A stretch of 41,512 nucleotides of DNA. Source: Magnetospirillum sp. (GTDB lineage Bacteria; Pseudomonadota; Alphaproteobacteria; Rhodospirillales; Magnetospirillaceae). The DNA is taken from assembly GCA_016183945.1 (NCBI GenBank), contig JACPDP010000038.1, forward strand, positions 2,277-43,788, written 5' to 3'. Below the pieces are notes generated by a model. That model made no database searches and was not told the origin of the DNA. It worked only from the letters and a program-made list of their open reading frames with translations. Within the stretch, counting starts at the first letter, position 1; each line of letters opens with the position of its first letter. Positions 25,050 through 34,841 of this stretch are shown here, in pieces. Made by a program: the position numbers and the translations under genes.

Positions 25050-25071
25050 CTCCCCGGCTTCGCCCGGGGAG
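25050..25071. repeat. Small hairpin related to the 11914-12049 repeats
   Basis: CTCCCCGG (25050-25057) pairs with CCGGGGAG (25064-25071) around CTTCGC. The design and sequence (CCCTCCCC...GGGGAG) resemble the two hairpins at 11914 and 12024. It lies just after the radical SAM stop at 25080 on that gene's strand, but has no T-run, so it is noted as a repeat rather than a terminator. Confidence 0.5.
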
Positions 25072-25079
25072 AACGACCC

Positions 25080-26144
25080 TCACGAGCGCAGGAAGTCCTC
25101 CAACTCCATCGCCCCCAGCGGCGAGGCACCGGCGATGCGCGGGTCGTGGATGCTGCGATAGAACGAGCAGCCGCGGCAACTATCTGGAAAATCGCCCGCC
25201 CGCTGGCGTTCGATCAGCGCCCTGTAGGCGGGATTGGCCGCCGACAGCACCTCGGCCAGCGGCTGGCGGCGCAGGTCGCCGATCACCAGATCGCCCTTGA
25301 TGTCGCGGCAGGCGCAGGCGTTGACCCGCCCGTCGGCCAGCACCTGGACATTGTAGAACGGCAGGATGCATGGCCCGGTCTTGGCCAGCCAGCGGCCACG
25401 GATCAGGGTCATGTCGAGTCCGCCGAGATCGCCCTCGCCGATCAGGCCGCCCCAATCGTCCAGGGTCGAATGCGCCGTTACCGGCACCCCCAGTGCCTGC
25501 AACCGCCGCAACTGCGCTTGGAGTTCGCCGTCGCCGGAACCGTCGAGGCGCCAGTTGTGCTCGGTGCGTAGGCAGATCGAAAGGCCGTGTGGGCGGCCGC
25601 GGGTGGCGACGATGCGCTCGGCGGCCGCCAGGTTGTCCAGAAGGCGGCGGAACTGCCCCTCGCCGCGGCCGGTGATGCGGCCGAAGGTGGCGAAGTCATG
25701 GCCGTAGACGCTGACCTGGAACTGCTTGAGCCGCCGCATGGCGAGGACGTCGTCGAGGGCACCCGGCGGTGCCCCGATCAGGTTGGTGTAGATCAGCACC
25801 CCGTGGCCGCCCGGCCAATCCTCCAGCAGGCGCAGCTTATCGAAGATGCCCTTGTCCATGAAGACATCGCCGTTGATGGGCGTCAGCGCCAAATCGGCGA
25901 AGCCCATGGCGATGGCCTGGCCGGCGTAGTCGCGGAAGGTCTCCAGGCTCATCACCGCATGCGGGCGCAGCTCGAACCGAGAGGTGCAGAACGAGCATTG
26001 CAGATTGCAGTGGGTGACGGGCTCGATGAACAGCAGGGTGCGCGGGTGCGGCACCCAGCTCTTGCCCCGCAGCCGCGCCACCCGTGCCCGCAACGCCGAA
26101 GCGGCCGACATTTTCAGCGTGGCGAGCATATTGCGCGGTCTCAT
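25080..26144 (-). CDS. Radical SAM protein with SPASM-type C terminus
   Basis: The 354-residue protein has the radical SAM cluster motif CNLQCSFC (residues about 46-53, CxxxCxxC) after LLFIEPVTH, which binds a [4Fe-4S] cluster and S-adenosylmethionine. The C-terminal third has CILPFYNVQVLADGRVNACA, CRDIKGDLVIGDL and SCRGCSFYRSI, matching a SPASM/twitch auxiliary cluster region. Such enzymes often modify ribosomal peptides or act on sugars or other small molecules; no precursor peptide gene was seen nearby, so the substrate is unknown. ATG 26144 follows GAGGG. It ends the M16/thrC-oriented strand block but has a 42-base gap to the M16 gene. Confidence 0.85.
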   Translation of the reverse strand: MRPRNMLATLKMSAASALRARVARLRGKSWVPHPRTLLFIEPVTHCNLQCSFCTSRFELRPHAVMSLETFRDYAGQAIAMGFADLALTPINGDVFMDKGIFDKLRLLEDWPGGHGVLIYTNLIGAPPGALDDVLAMRRLKQFQVSVYGHDFATFGRITGRGEGQFRRLLDNLAAAERIVATRGRPHGLSICLRTEHNWRLDGSGDGELQAQLRRLQALGVPVTAHSTLDDWGGLIGEGDLGGLDMTLIRGRWLAKTGPCILPFYNVQVLADGRVNACACRDIKGDLVIGDLRRQPLAEVLSAANPAYRALIERQRAGDFPDSCRGCSFYRSIHDPRIAGASPLGAMELEDFLRS

Positions 26145-26186
26145 GACCCTCTTTCGGTGCGCAAAATCTATGATCCTGGGGGTGGA

Positions 26187-27449
26187 CTAGGGGCGCAGCC
26201 GACCGGCCACCTTGTCGTAGCCTTCGACATTGGCCAATGGGCCGATGGCGGCGAAGGTGGGGGTGCCGGCGAACAGGCGCCGGGCGACGCGGGCGACGTC
26301 GCCAGCCGTGACCGCCTCGACCTTGGCCACCACCTCGGCCACCGGCACCGGGCGGCCGTAGATCAGCATCTGGCGGGCCAACTGCTCGCAGCGGGTGGTG
26401 GTGCTCTCCAGGCTCATCAGGATGGAGGCCTTGAGCTGGGCGCGGGCACGCAGCAGCTCGTCCTCGGCCACGCCGCCCGCCACCTTGACGATCTCGTCGC
26501 ACATCACCGGGATCAGTTCCGCCACCTCGTCCTCGCCGGTGCCGGCGTAGACGCCGAACAGGCCGCCGTCGTCGTAGGACGAAACGAACGAATAGATGGA
26601 ATAGACCAGGCCGCGCTTCTCGCGCACCTCCTGGAACAGGCGCGACGACATGCCGCCGCCCAGCAGCGTCGACAGCACCGAGGCGGTGTAGTAATCGGGG
26701 TCGCTGTAGGACACGCCGTCGAAGCCGACCACCACATGGACCTGCTCGAGGTCGCGGTCCTCGCGGAAATCGCCCCCCACATAACGGCAGGCGTCGGTGG
26801 CGGCGGTCCCGGGAACCGGCAGCGCCGAGAATGCCTTGGCCGCCGCCTCCACCAGGGCGTCGTGCTCCAGCCGTCCCGCCGCCGACAGCACCATGCGCGG
26901 CGCCGAGTAGTGGTGGCGCATGTAGCCCAGCACCGTGTCGCGGGTCATCCCCCGCACCAGTTCCTCGGTGCCCAGCACCGGGCGGCCCAGCGACTGGCCG
27001 GGGAAGGCCACCGCCTGGACATGGTCGAAGATGATGTCGTCGGGAGTGTCGATGGCCTGGGCGATTTCCTGCACCACCACCGCCTGCTCGCGCGACAGCT
27101 CTTCGGAATCCATGGCCGAGTGCTGCAGGATGTCGGCCAGCACGTCCAGCGCCAGCGCCACGTCCTCCTTGAGGATCTTGGCGTAATAGGCGGTATGGTC
27201 GCGTGAGGTGTAGGCGTTCAGGTGGCCGCCGACCGCGTCCATTTCCTCGGCGATGACGCGGGCCGAGCGCCGTTCGGTGCCCTTGAACGCCATGTGCTCC
27301 AACAGATGCGACACGCCGTTGACGTCGGGACGCTCGTGGCGGGTGCCGGCGTCGACCCACACTCCCAGCGACACCGTCTCGACGGTTGCCATGGGGTCGG
27401 TGACGATGCGCAGCCCGGAAGGAAGGACGGTCTCGCGGATGGTACTCAT
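26187..27449 (-). CDS. M16-family zinc peptidase (mitochondrial-processing-peptidase-like)
   Basis: The 420-residue protein has the inverted zinc motif HLLEH (H48, E51, H52) and the distal glutamate region LSREQAVVVQEIAQAID. A second M16 half (about 185-410) contains the R/Y region DDGGLFGVYAGTGEDEVAEL. It is of the size expected of the alphaproteobacterial processing-peptidase-like group. Members degrade or trim peptides; the natural substrate here is not known. It overlaps the end of thrC by 4 bases, the thrC-M16 order being common in alphaproteobacteria. Confidence 0.93.
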   Translation of the reverse strand: MSTIRETVLPSGLRIVTDPMATVETVSLGVWVDAGTRHERPDVNGVSHLLEHMAFKGTERRSARVIAEEMDAVGGHLNAYTSRDHTAYYAKILKEDVALALDVLADILQHSAMDSEELSREQAVVVQEIAQAIDTPDDIIFDHVQAVAFPGQSLGRPVLGTEELVRGMTRDTVLGYMRHHYSAPRMVLSAAGRLEHDALVEAAAKAFSALPVPGTAATDACRYVGGDFREDRDLEQVHVVVGFDGVSYSDPDYYTASVLSTLLGGGMSSRLFQEVREKRGLVYSIYSFVSSYDDGGLFGVYAGTGEDEVAELIPVMCDEIVKVAGGVAEDELLRARAQLKASILMSLESTTTRCEQLARQMLIYGRPVPVAEVVAKVEAVTAGDVARVARRLFAGTPTFAAIGPLANVEGYDKVAGRLRP

Positions 27450-28852
27450 GCCCGGGCCCGCCCGGCGAAGGCGCGGACATAGGACTTGAGGGCGGCGGCA
27501 TCGTTGCCGATGGCCTCGAAGCGCTCGGGGCGCCGGAACAGGTCGGCCATGTGGGGCGGCAGGGCGGGGCGAATGCCGGTGGCCTTTTCCACCGCGTCGG
27601 GGAACTTGGCGGGATGCGCCGTCGCCAGCGCCACCAGATGGGCGTCGCGGCGGATGTCGGCGGCTTTCAGCCCGGCGGCGACGCCGATGGCGGAATGGGG
27701 GTCGAGCACCTCGCCGGTGGCCGCCGCCAGCGAGCGCATGGCCGCCAGAGTCGCCCCGTCGTCGAACCGATGGCCCTCGAACAGCTCGCGCATGACGACC
27801 CAGGCGCCCTGCGGCATGGCCAGGGACCCGGTGCGGCGGAACTCGCCCATCAGCCGCTCCACCGCGGCGCCGTCGTGGCCGAGGTAGTGGAAGACCAGGC
27901 GTTCGAAGTTGCTGGAGACCTGTATGTCCATACTGGGAGACAATGTGGGGACGACCCCCTCGGTCTTCATCACGCCGCCCTCAAAGAAACGGGTGAGAAT
28001 GTCGTTGGTGTTGGAGCCGACGATCAGGCGGTCGATGGGCAGCCCCATCATCTTGGCGACGAAGCCGGCGAAAACGTTGCCGAAATTACCGGTCGGAACC
28101 GCGAAATCCACCGTCACGTCGGGGGCGCCCAGCGCCACCGCGGCATGGAAATAATAAACCACCTGGGCCATGACCCGGGCCCAGTTGATGGAATTGACCG
28201 CCGACAGGTTGAGCTCGTCGCGGAAAGCCTCGTCGGCGAACAGCTCCTTCACCAGGTCCTGGCAGTCGTCGAAGGTCCCGTCCACCGCCAGATTGCGCAC
28301 GTTGGACGACAGCACCGTGGTCATCTGGCGGCGCTGCACCTCGGAGACGCGGCCCTTGGGGTGCAGGATGGCGATGTCGACGCGATCGCGGTCGCGGCAG
28401 GATTCGATGGCGGCCGAGCCGGTGTCGCCCGAGGTGGCGCCGACGATGGTCACCCGCTGGCTGCGTTTGGCCAGCACATGGTCGAACAGGCGCCCGACCA
28501 ATTGCAGGGCGTAGTCCTTGAAGGCCAGCGTCGGGCCGTGGAACAGCTCCATCACCCAGCGATTGCGGCCGATCTGCTTCAGGGGCGCCACGGCGGGATG
28601 GGTGAAGCCGGCATAGGCGTCGGCCACCAGCGCCGACAGTTCGTCCTCGGTCAGGCAGCCCTCGACGAAGGGGCGCATGACGCGCACCGCCAGGTCGGGG
28701 TAGGACAGCCCGCGCAGGGTGCGGATTTCCGGTTCGGAGAAGGACGGCCAGCTTTGCGGCACGTAAAGGCCGCCGTCACGGGCCAGTCCGGCCAGCAGGA
28801 CATCGTCGAAATCAAGGACGGGGGCCTTGCCCCGGGTGCTGACGTATTTCAA
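27446..28852 (-). CDS. thrC: Threonine synthase
   Basis: The 468-residue enzyme converts O-phosphohomoserine to threonine, using PLP. The PLP lysine is K112 in [17 protein letters not shown]; the cofactor phosphate loop is [26 protein letters not shown] is also diagnostic. The start is a TTG at 28852 ([15 protein letters not shown]), chosen because no ATG precedes the conserved KYVSTRG start; an AGGAG lies about 11 bases upstream. The gene is divergent from rpmH and overlaps the M16 gene downstream. Length is normal. Confidence 0.95.
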   Translation of the reverse strand: MKYVSTRGKAPVLDFDDVLLAGLARDGGLYVPQSWPSFSEPEIRTLRGLSYPDLAVRVMRPFVEGCLTEDELSALVADAYAGFTHPAVAPLKQIGRNRWVMELFHGPTLAFKDYALQLVGRLFDHVLAKRSQRVTIVGATSGDTGSAAIESCRDRDRVDIAILHPKGRVSEVQRRQMTTVLSSNVRNLAVDGTFDDCQDLVKELFADEAFRDELNLSAVNSINWARVMAQVVYYFHAAVALGAPDVTVDFAVPTGNFGNVFAGFVAKMMGLPIDRLIVGSNTNDILTRFFEGGVMKTEGVVPTLSPSMDIQVSSNFERLVFHYLGHDGAAVERLMGEFRRTGSLAMPQGAWVVMRELFEGHRFDDGATLAAMRSLAAATGEVLDPHSAIGVAAGLKAADIRRDAHLVALATAHPAKFPDAVEKATGIRPALPPHMADLFRRPERFEAIGNDAAALKSYVRAFAGRARA

Positions 28853-28923
28853 GGCCGATGCGGCTCCTGGCGGCGGAAAGTCGGCTACACTAGCGGCGGA
28901 CGGTGACGGGGGCAAGGCGCCGA

Positions 28924-28952
28924 TTGACTTCCTCCCCCGGCCCGGCTTATAC
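28924..28952 (+). promoter_or_regulatory. Sigma70-type promoter for the rpmH operon
   Basis: TTGACT at 28924-28929 and TTATAC at 28947-28952 are 17 bases apart. The rpmH GTG is at 29001. It likely drives rpmH-rnpA-yidD-yidC-engB-argB, all of which are closely spaced or overlapping. Confidence 0.65.
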
Positions 28953-29000
28953 ACTCGCCTTCCATTTCAGAAGATCAGTTTCGAATCGGAGTGCACCGTC

Positions 29001-29135
29001 GTGAAGCGTACCTATCAGCCGAGCAAGCTCGTCCGCGCCCGCCGCCATGGCTTTCGTGCGCGTATGGCCACTGTCGGCGGCCGCCGCATCGTTGCCAATC
29101 GCCGCTCCAAGGGCCGTAAGCGCCTGTCGGCCTAA
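29001..29135 (+). CDS. rpmH: 50S ribosomal protein L34
   Basis: The 44-residue protein ([18 protein letters not shown]... with [11 protein letters not shown] at the end) is L34 of normal length. It starts at a GTG (29001), with GGAG about 9 bases upstream. It is in the conserved rpmH-rnpA order, and rnpA begins 9 bases after the stop. The neighbour upstream is thrC rather than dnaA, as is usual in alphaproteobacteria. Confidence 0.97.
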   Translation: MKRTYQPSKLVRARRHGFRARMATVGGRRIVANRRSKGRKRLSA

Positions 29136-29144
29136 GGGTTCGGT

Positions 29145-29555
29145 TTGAGCACGCGCGACTCCGGCGTCAAGCTGGCGCGGCTCAAACAACGGGCCGATTT
29201 TCTGCGCGTCGCCGGGGTCAGGCGCAAATGGGCCGCCCCCGGTCTGGTGCTGCAGGCGGCCCCAACCGTGACCGAAGTCCCGGCGCCCGAGCCCGTGGCG
29301 CTTGATACGGTGCGGGTCGGCTTCACGGTGACCAGGAAGGTGGGCAATTCGGTCTGCCGCAACAGGGCAAGGCGGCGGTTGAAGGCGGCGGTGGCCGAGA
29401 TTTTTCCCGCCCATGCCGCACCCGGCCTCGATTTAGTGGTCATCGGCCGGCAGGAGACGCTGACGCGTCCCTATTCTCTTCTGTTGCAGGATTTGCTGGC
29501 CGCGCTAAAACGTGTCGGCGCCCTCAAGGTTTCGAGGGCGCCAGTAGGAGGTTGA
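29145..29555 (+). CDS. rnpA: Ribonuclease P protein component
   Basis: The 136-residue basic protein has the RNase P protein signature [18 protein letters not shown] and the N-terminal [20 protein letters not shown]. It helps the RnpB RNA cut the 5' end of pre-tRNAs. It starts at TTG 29145 after AAGGG and is 9 bases from rpmH. An insertion-like Ala/Pro stretch ([18 protein letters not shown]) lengthens the N-terminal half. A perfect 9-base hairpin covers the last codons (29517-29542). Confidence 0.93.
   Translation: MSTRDSGVKLARLKQRADFLRVAGVRRKWAAPGLVLQAAPTVTEVPAPEPVALDTVRVGFTVTRKVGNSVCRNRARRRLKAAVAEIFPAHAAPGLDLVVIGRQETLTRPYSLLLQDLLAALKRVGALKVSRAPVGG
29517..29542 (+). repeat. Perfect hairpin in the 3' end of rnpA
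   Basis: GGCGCCCTC (29517-29525) and GAGGGCGCC (29534-29542) pair around AAGGTTTC. It lies 14 bases before the rnpA stop and just before the yidD GTG (29560). No T-run follows, so it may be an mRNA-processing or translational element between rnpA and yidD. Confidence 0.5.
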
Positions 29556-29559
29556 CGTT

Positions 29560-29850
29560 GTGGGCACAAGCAGTCCGGCCGGCATGGTGTTGCGCGGGTT
29601 GATCCGCGGCTACCAGTTGCTGCTGTCGCCGGTATTGCCGGCCTGCTGCCGTTTCGCCCCGTCCTGCTCGCATTACGCCATCGAGGCGGTGGCCAAGCAT
29701 GGTGCCGTCGCCGGCTCGTGGCTGGCCGCCAAGCGCATTTGCCGCTGCCACCCCTGGAACGACGGCGGCTGGGACCCGGTTCCCGAACCCCGGGGTCCCG
29801 AACCCAAGACAGCAGGGTCCGATCGACCCAGCCCGGATAGGATGTCATGA
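29560..29850 (+). CDS. yidD: Membrane protein insertion efficiency factor YidD
   Basis: The 96-residue protein carries the YidD pattern: [20 protein letters not shown] then [20 protein letters not shown] and [15 protein letters not shown]. It is a small peripheral inner-membrane protein that aids YidC-dependent insertion. It starts at GTG 29560 (4 bases after rnpA) and overlaps yidC by 4 bases (ATGA). The last 20 residues are Pro-rich and variable. Confidence 0.93.
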   Translation: MGTSSPAGMVLRGLIRGYQLLLSPVLPACCRFAPSCSHYAIEAVAKHGAVAGSWLAAKRICRCHPWNDGGWDPVPEPRGPEPKTAGSDRPSPDRMS

Positions 29851-31598
29851 CTGAACAGCGCAATCTTTTCATAGCCATCGTTCTCTCGGTCGTGATCATG
29901 CTGGGCTTCCAGTGGTTGTTCCCGGCCAAGCCGGCGCCGCAGCAGGCCACCGAACAGGCGGGCAGCCCACCGTCGCCGCAAAATCCCCAGTCCGCGGCCC
30001 AGACCCCGGGCCAGAATGCGGCGCAGCCGCCGGCGGTGCCCGGCCAGTCGCCCGCCGCCAAGGCGACCGCCGCCGAGACCCGCGCCGCGGCCCTGGACAA
30101 GAGCCGCCGCATCCCGGTGCGCACGCCCAACCTGCACGGCTCGGTGTCGCTGACCGGCGCCCGCATCGACGACATCACCCTGGTGAAGTACCGCGAGCAA
30201 GCCGATCCCAAGAGCCCCGAGATCAGCCTGCTGTCGCCCGCGGCGGCGCCGGAGCCCTATTACGCCGAGTTCGGCTGGGTGCCGGCCGACACCTCGGTCA
30301 GGGTGCCCGGCCCCGAAACCATCTGGACGCCGGTGAAGCCGGGCGCCGAACTGACGCCGGCCAACCCGGTCTCGGTGATGTGGGACAACGGCGAGGGGCT
30401 GCGTTTCGTCCGCACCTATGCGGTGGACGAGGACTACATGTTCACCGTCGCCCAGCGGGTGGAGAACTACGGCGACAAGCCCGCCAGCCTGCACCCGTAT
30501 GCGCTGATCGCCCGCACCGGCACGCCGCCGGTGGCCGGCATGTACATCCTGCACGAAGGCCCGCTCGGTGTGTTCGACGGCACGCTCAAGGAGGTCAAGT
30601 ACGAGGATCTGCGCAAGGAAGGCAGCGTTCGCCTCAAGACCGCCGGCGGCTGGGCCGGCATCACCGACAAGTACTGGCTGACCGCCCTGGTTCCCGGCGA
30701 CCGCACCGAGATCACCGGCCGCTTCATCCACCAGCGCCTCGACAATGGCGCCGACCGCTACCAGGTGGATTATCTGGGCAACGCCAAGGTGGTCGAGCCG
30801 GGCAAGTCGCAGGAGGCCGGCTTCAACTTCTTTGCCGGCGCCAAGCAGGTCAAGCTGCTGGACGGCTATGCCGACAAGTTCAAGATCGACCGGTTCGACC
30901 TGGCGATCGATTTCGGCTGGTACTACTTCCTGACCAAGCCGTTCTTCTACCTGCTGCAGATGCTCAACACCGCGCTGGGCAACATGGGCCTGGCCATCCT
31001 GGCGCTGACCGTGCTGATCAAGCTCGCCATGTTCCCGCTGGCCAACAAATCGTACATGGCCATGAGCAAGATGAAGAAGCTGCAGCCCGACATCAAGATC
31101 CTGCAGGAGCGCTACCCCGACGACAAGGTGCGCATGCAGCAGGAGATGATGGCCCTCTACAAGCGCGAGAAGGTCAACCCGGTCTCGGGCTGCCTGCCGA
31201 TGCTGGTGCAGATTCCGGTGTTCTTCGCCCTCTACAAGGTGCTGTTCGTGGCCATCGAGATGCGCCACGCCCCCTTCTACGGCTGGATCCACGATCTGTC
31301 GGCACAGGATCCCACCAACATCTTCACCCTGCTGGGCGTCATTCCGTGGGATCCGCCGAGCTTCATGCATCTCGGCATCTGGCCGCTGATCATGGGCGGC
31401 ACCATGTGGCTGCAGCAGAAGCTGAATCCGCAGCCGGCCGATCCGATCCAGGCCAAGATGTTCCAGTTCCTGCCCATCATCTTCACCTTCCTGCTGGCCA
31501 ACTTCGCCTCGGGCCTGGTGATCTACTGGGCGTGGAGCAATACTCTCTCGATCCTGCAGCAATGGGTGATCATGCGGAAGGCCGGGGTGAAACCCTGA
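29847..31598 (+). CDS. yidC: Membrane protein insertase YidC
   Basis: The 583-residue protein has a first membrane helix (about 5-24, [20 protein letters not shown]), a Pro/Ala/Gln-rich stretch, a large periplasmic P1 domain (about 85-350), and the conserved insertase core (about 360-575). The core includes [34 protein letters not shown] text ([19 protein letters not shown]) and [19 protein letters not shown]. It inserts and folds inner-membrane proteins alone or with SecYEG. It overlaps yidD by 4 bases at its start and engB by 37 at its end. Confidence 0.98.
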   Translation: MTEQRNLFIAIVLSVVIMLGFQWLFPAKPAPQQATEQAGSPPSPQNPQSAAQTPGQNAAQPPAVPGQSPAAKATAAETRAAALDKSRRIPVRTPNLHGSVSLTGARIDDITLVKYREQADPKSPEISLLSPAAAPEPYYAEFGWVPADTSVRVPGPETIWTPVKPGAELTPANPVSVMWDNGEGLRFVRTYAVDEDYMFTVAQRVENYGDKPASLHPYALIARTGTPPVAGMYILHEGPLGVFDGTLKEVKYEDLRKEGSVRLKTAGGWAGITDKYWLTALVPGDRTEITGRFIHQRLDNGADRYQVDYLGNAKVVEPGKSQEAGFNFFAGAKQVKLLDGYADKFKIDRFDLAIDFGWYYFLTKPFFYLLQMLNTALGNMGLAILALTVLIKLAMFPLANKSYMAMSKMKKLQPDIKILQERYPDDKVRMQQEMMALYKREKVNPVSGCLPMLVQIPVFFALYKVLFVAIEMRHAPFYGWIHDLSAQDPTNIFTLLGVIPWDPPSFMHLGIWPLIMGGTMWLQQKLNPQPADPIQAKMFQFLPIIFTFLLANFASGLVIYWAWSNTLSILQQWVIMRKAGVKP

Positions 31599-32248
31599 GC
31601 GCGCCCGAAGCAGATAGGCAGGAGGCGGACCTGCTGGAGGCGGGCCGCCTGCTGTTCGCCAAGGAATGCACCTTCCTGCGGGGGGTGGTGGGGCTCGACT
31701 CCCTGCCCTCCCACGACCTGCCCGAAATCGCCTTCGCCGGCCGCTCCAACGTCGGCAAGTCCAGCCTGATCAACGCGCTGACCGGGCGCAAGACCCTGGC
31801 TCGCTCCTCCAACACGCCCGGCCGCACCCAGGAGCTCAACTTCTTCGACCTGGGTGGCCGGATGGTGCTGGTGGACATGCCGGGCTATGGCTTCGCCAGC
31901 GCCCCCAAGGACAAGGTGGAGCGGTGGACCCGGCTGGTGCGGGGCTATCTCAAGGGCCGCCCCAACCTCCGCCGCACCGTGCTGCTGATCGACGCCCGCC
32001 ACGGCCTCAAGGACAACGACCGCGACGTGATGACGATGCTGGACAAGGCGGCGGTGGTCTACCAGGTGGTGCTGACCAAGGCCGACAAGCTCAAGGCCTC
32101 CGAGTTGGACGAGGTGGTCCGCCGCACCCGGGCCGAGATCGCCGCCCACGCCGCCGCCTACCCCACCCTGATCGCCACCAGTTCGGAGAAGGGGGCCGGT
32201 ATCCCCGAATTGAGGGCCGAGCTGACAACGCTGGCGAATCCCGCCTGA
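31562..32248 (+). CDS. engB: Ribosome biogenesis GTP-binding protein EngB (YsxC/YihA)
   Basis: The 228-residue GTPase has G1 GRSNVGKSSLINALTG, switch NTPGRTQELNFF, G3 DMPGYGFA and G4 TKADKL, the EngB pattern. It works in assembly of the large ribosomal subunit. The only ATG in frame before the conserved part is 31562, inside the end of yidC (37-base overlap). A CTG at 31595, touching the yidC stop, is the other possibility. The gene is 12 bases upstream of argB. Confidence 0.93.
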   Translation: MGDHAEGRGETLSAPEADRQEADLLEAGRLLFAKECTFLRGVVGLDSLPSHDLPEIAFAGRSNVGKSSLINALTGRKTLARSSNTPGRTQELNFFDLGGRMVLVDMPGYGFASAPKDKVERWTRLVRGYLKGRPNLRRTVLLIDARHGLKDNDRDVMTMLDKAAVVYQVVLTKADKLKASELDEVVRRTRAEIAAHAAAYPTLIATSSEKGAGIPELRAELTTLANPA

Positions 32249-32260
32249 CGGAGGACTCCC

Positions 32261-33178
32261 ATGAGCGACGACATCCCCGACATCATGCATGACCGCCAGG
32301 CCTGGCTCGATCGCGCCAAGACGCTGTCGGAGGCGCTGCCCTTCATGCGCCAGTTCTCCGACGAGACCCTGGTGGTCAAGTACGGCGGCCACGCCATGGA
32401 GTCGGAGGATCTCGCCCGCCTGTTCGCCCGCGACGTGGTGCTGCTGAAGCAGGTCGGCATCAACCCGGTGGTGGTGCATGGCGGCGGGCCGCAGATCGAC
32501 AAGATGCTGAAGCGCCTCGACATCAAGACGGCCCGCATCGACGGCCTGCGCTATACCGATCAGGCCACCATCGACGTGGTCGAAATGGTGCTGTCGGGCT
32601 CCATCAACAAGCAGATCGTCTCGGCCATCAATGAGGCCGGCGGCTTCGCGGTGGGCCTGTCGGGCAAGGACGGCCACCTCATCCGCGCCCGCAAGCTGCG
32701 CCGCACCAAGCGCGACGCCAGTTCCAACGTCGAGCAGATCATCGATCTGGGCTTCGTCGGCGAGCCGGCCGAGATCACGCCGCACATCCTCGATTTCTTC
32801 CGCGATTCCGACATCATCCCGGTGATCGCCCCGGTGGGCATGGGCGGTTCGGGCGAGACCTACAACATCAACGCCGACACCGTCGCCGGCGCCATCGCCG
32901 CCGCCACCGGCGCGCGCCGCCTGCTGATGCTGACCGATGTGGCCGGCGTGCTCGACAAGGCCGGCAACCTGGTGCCCGAGATGACCGCCGGCCAGGCCCG
33001 CGCCTTCATCGCCGACGGCACCATTTCGGGCGGCATGATCCCCAAGGTGGAGACCTGCCTGGACGCGGTGGAGCAGGGCGTCGAAGCCGCCGTCATCCTC
33101 GACGGCCGGGTGCCGCATGCCCTGCTGCTGGAGCTGTTCACCCCGCACGGCGTCGGCACGCTGATCAAGGCGGATTGA
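32261..33178 (+). CDS. argB: Acetylglutamate kinase
   Basis: The 305-residue enzyme phosphorylates N-acetylglutamate in arginine synthesis. Motifs include [45 protein letters not shown] and [15 protein letters not shown] 32261 follows GGAGGA. Length is normal. It is 12 bases from engB and is the last gene of the rpmH strand run; a weak hairpin follows at 33183-33197. An N-terminal extension of about 25 residues, common in arginine-inhibited hexameric enzymes, is present ([13 protein letters not shown] start). Confidence 0.97.
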   Translation: MSDDIPDIMHDRQAWLDRAKTLSEALPFMRQFSDETLVVKYGGHAMESEDLARLFARDVVLLKQVGINPVVVHGGGPQIDKMLKRLDIKTARIDGLRYTDQATIDVVEMVLSGSINKQIVSAINEAGGFAVGLSGKDGHLIRARKLRRTKRDASSNVEQIIDLGFVGEPAEITPHILDFFRDSDIIPVIAPVGMGGSGETYNINADTVAGAIAAATGARRLLMLTDVAGVLDKAGNLVPEMTAGQARAFIADGTISGGMIPKVETCLDAVEQGVEAAVILDGRVPHALLLELFTPHGVGTLIKAD

Positions 33179-33182
33179 GGGA

Positions 33183-33201
33183 CGGGCGGGACGCCCGCTT
33201 T
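33183..33201. terminator. Weak hairpin between convergent argB and M32 peptidase genes
   Basis: CGGGCG pairs with CGCCCG around GGA, followed by CTTTA. It lies in the 28-base gap between the two stops; short stem and poor T-run make termination uncertain. Confidence 0.35.
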
Positions 33202-33206
33202 ACATC

Positions 33207-34703
33207 CTACCCGCCGTACCGTCTCTCCAGATGCGCCTTGAACACCGCCGCGTCCAGCGGCCGGCCGGTGGCGTCCCTCAGCAGGTCCTGCGTCGCCAGC
33301 AGCGAGCCCTTGCCGTGCACGTTGCTGCGCAGCCACCCCATCAGCGGCCGGAAATCGCCGCGGCCGATGCCGGGCAGCACGTCGGGATCGGCCGTCTTCG
33401 CCGCGTCGAACAATTGCGCCGCGGTCATGGCCCCCAGCGTATAGGTGGGGAAGTAGCCCCAGGCGCCGCCGAACCAGTGGATGTCCTGCAAACAGCCGCG
33501 GCGGTCGTCGGGAGGCGTGATGCCGAGCAGGCGGGCATAGCCGTCGTTCCACGCCGCCGGCAGGTCGTCCAGCTCCATGCGGCCCTCGATCAGCGCCTTT
33601 TCCAGCCGGTAGCGGATGATGACATGGGCCGGGTAGGTGACCTCGTCGGCCTCGACGCGGATGAAGCCGCGCTTGACCTGGGTGCCCAGGCGGTAGAGGT
33701 TGTCGGCCTCCCAGGCCTCTCCCTCGCCGTCGAAGGCCTCGCGCATCAGGGGAGCGGCGAAGGCGAGGAAATCCGGCGAGCGGCAGGCCTGCATCTCCAG
33801 CATCAGGCTCTGGGACTCGTGCGCCACCATGCCGCGGGCGCGGCCCACCGGCTGATGCCGCCAATGGCCATCGGGCAGGCCGAAGTCGTAGAGTGCGTGG
33901 CCGGTCTCGTGCAGCACCCCCATCAGCGCCGAGAAGAAGTTGTCCTCGTCGTAGCGGGTGGTGATGCGCACATCTTCGGGATAGCCGCCGCAGAACGGAT
34001 GGAACGACACGTCGAGGCGGCCGTGCTTGAAGTCGAAGCCCAGGGCGGCCATCAACCTGAGGCCGAGGTCCCGCTGCCGGTCGACGGGGAACGGCCCCTT
34101 GGGCGCCAGGGCCGGTGGGCGACGTGACTGCACCTCCAGCGCCTTGACGACGAAGCCGGGCAGGAAGCCCTCCAGGTCGGCGAACACCCGGTCGATCTCG
34201 GCCGAACGCGCCGCCGGCTCGTACTGGTCGAGCAGGGCGTCGTACAGCCCCACCCCCAGCCGGGCCGACTTGGCCGTGGCCGCCTGCCGCACCAGGTGGA
34301 GAAGCTCCCGCAGGCTGGGCAGCACCATCAGGAAGTCCGACGCCGGCCGAGCCTGGCGCCACACCATCTCGCAGGTGGATTCGGCCCGGGCCAGCGCTTC
34401 CACCAGGTCGGCGGGCACGGCCGCGGCGTGCACCCAGTCGCGGTGCATCTCGCGCAGATTGGCCTTTTCCCAGGGGTCGAGATCCTCCTCGGAGGCCTCC
34501 TCCAGCCACTCGGCCACCTGGGGGCGGGTGACCAATTCGTGCGACATGGATTTCAGCGTCGCCATCTGCTCGGCGCGGGCCTCGGCGCCGCCTGCCGGCA
34601 TCATGGTGGACATATCCCAATGCAGCACCGACAGGCAGCCGTCCAGGACGCTCACCTTCCGGAATACCGCTTCCAGGCGCCGGTAGGCCCGATGTTCATT
34701 CAT
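33207..34703 (-). CDS. M32-family carboxypeptidase (carboxypeptidase Taq-like)
   Basis: The 498-residue protein has the zinc motif HETGH (H265-H269), the downstream glutamate region RGMVAHESQSLMLEMQA, and HPFCGGYPEDVRITTRYDE, all typical of M32 enzymes that remove C-terminal residues from peptides. It is cytoplasmic with no signal peptide. Start ATG 34703 (MNEHRAYRRLEA) has GGAAAG upstream; an ATG at 34718 adds five residues. It is convergent with argB and divergent from the ElbB-like gene. Length is normal. Confidence 0.95.
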   Translation of the reverse strand: MNEHRAYRRLEAVFRKVSVLDGCLSVLHWDMSTMMPAGGAEARAEQMATLKSMSHELVTRPQVAEWLEEASEEDLDPWEKANLREMHRDWVHAAAVPADLVEALARAESTCEMVWRQARPASDFLMVLPSLRELLHLVRQAATAKSARLGVGLYDALLDQYEPAARSAEIDRVFADLEGFLPGFVVKALEVQSRRPPALAPKGPFPVDRQRDLGLRLMAALGFDFKHGRLDVSFHPFCGGYPEDVRITTRYDEDNFFSALMGVLHETGHALYDFGLPDGHWRHQPVGRARGMVAHESQSLMLEMQACRSPDFLAFAAPLMREAFDGEGEAWEADNLYRLGTQVKRGFIRVEADEVTYPAHVIIRYRLEKALIEGRMELDDLPAAWNDGYARLLGITPPDDRRGCLQDIHWFGGAWGYFPTYTLGAMTAAQLFDAAKTADPDVLPGIGRGDFRPLMGWLRSNVHGKGSLLATQDLLRDATGRPLDAAVFKAHLERRYGG

Positions 34704-34841
34704 ACCAGAACTTTCCATATGCGGATGCGAGACCGGGTTCGGCAGCGCAGCATGATGGCACGATAGACCAGCGGCCGGTGTCGAGGAAACCCGATTTCCG
34801 GCTATACTGAAGGGCACCGACAGTCGAAGGAACCACCCGCC

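Noticed and set aside
28853..29135. Replication origin next to rpmH
   Set aside because: The rpmH-rnpA order can mark an origin in other phyla, but dnaA, gyrB and DnaA-box clusters are absent here and alphaproteobacterial origins lie elsewhere.
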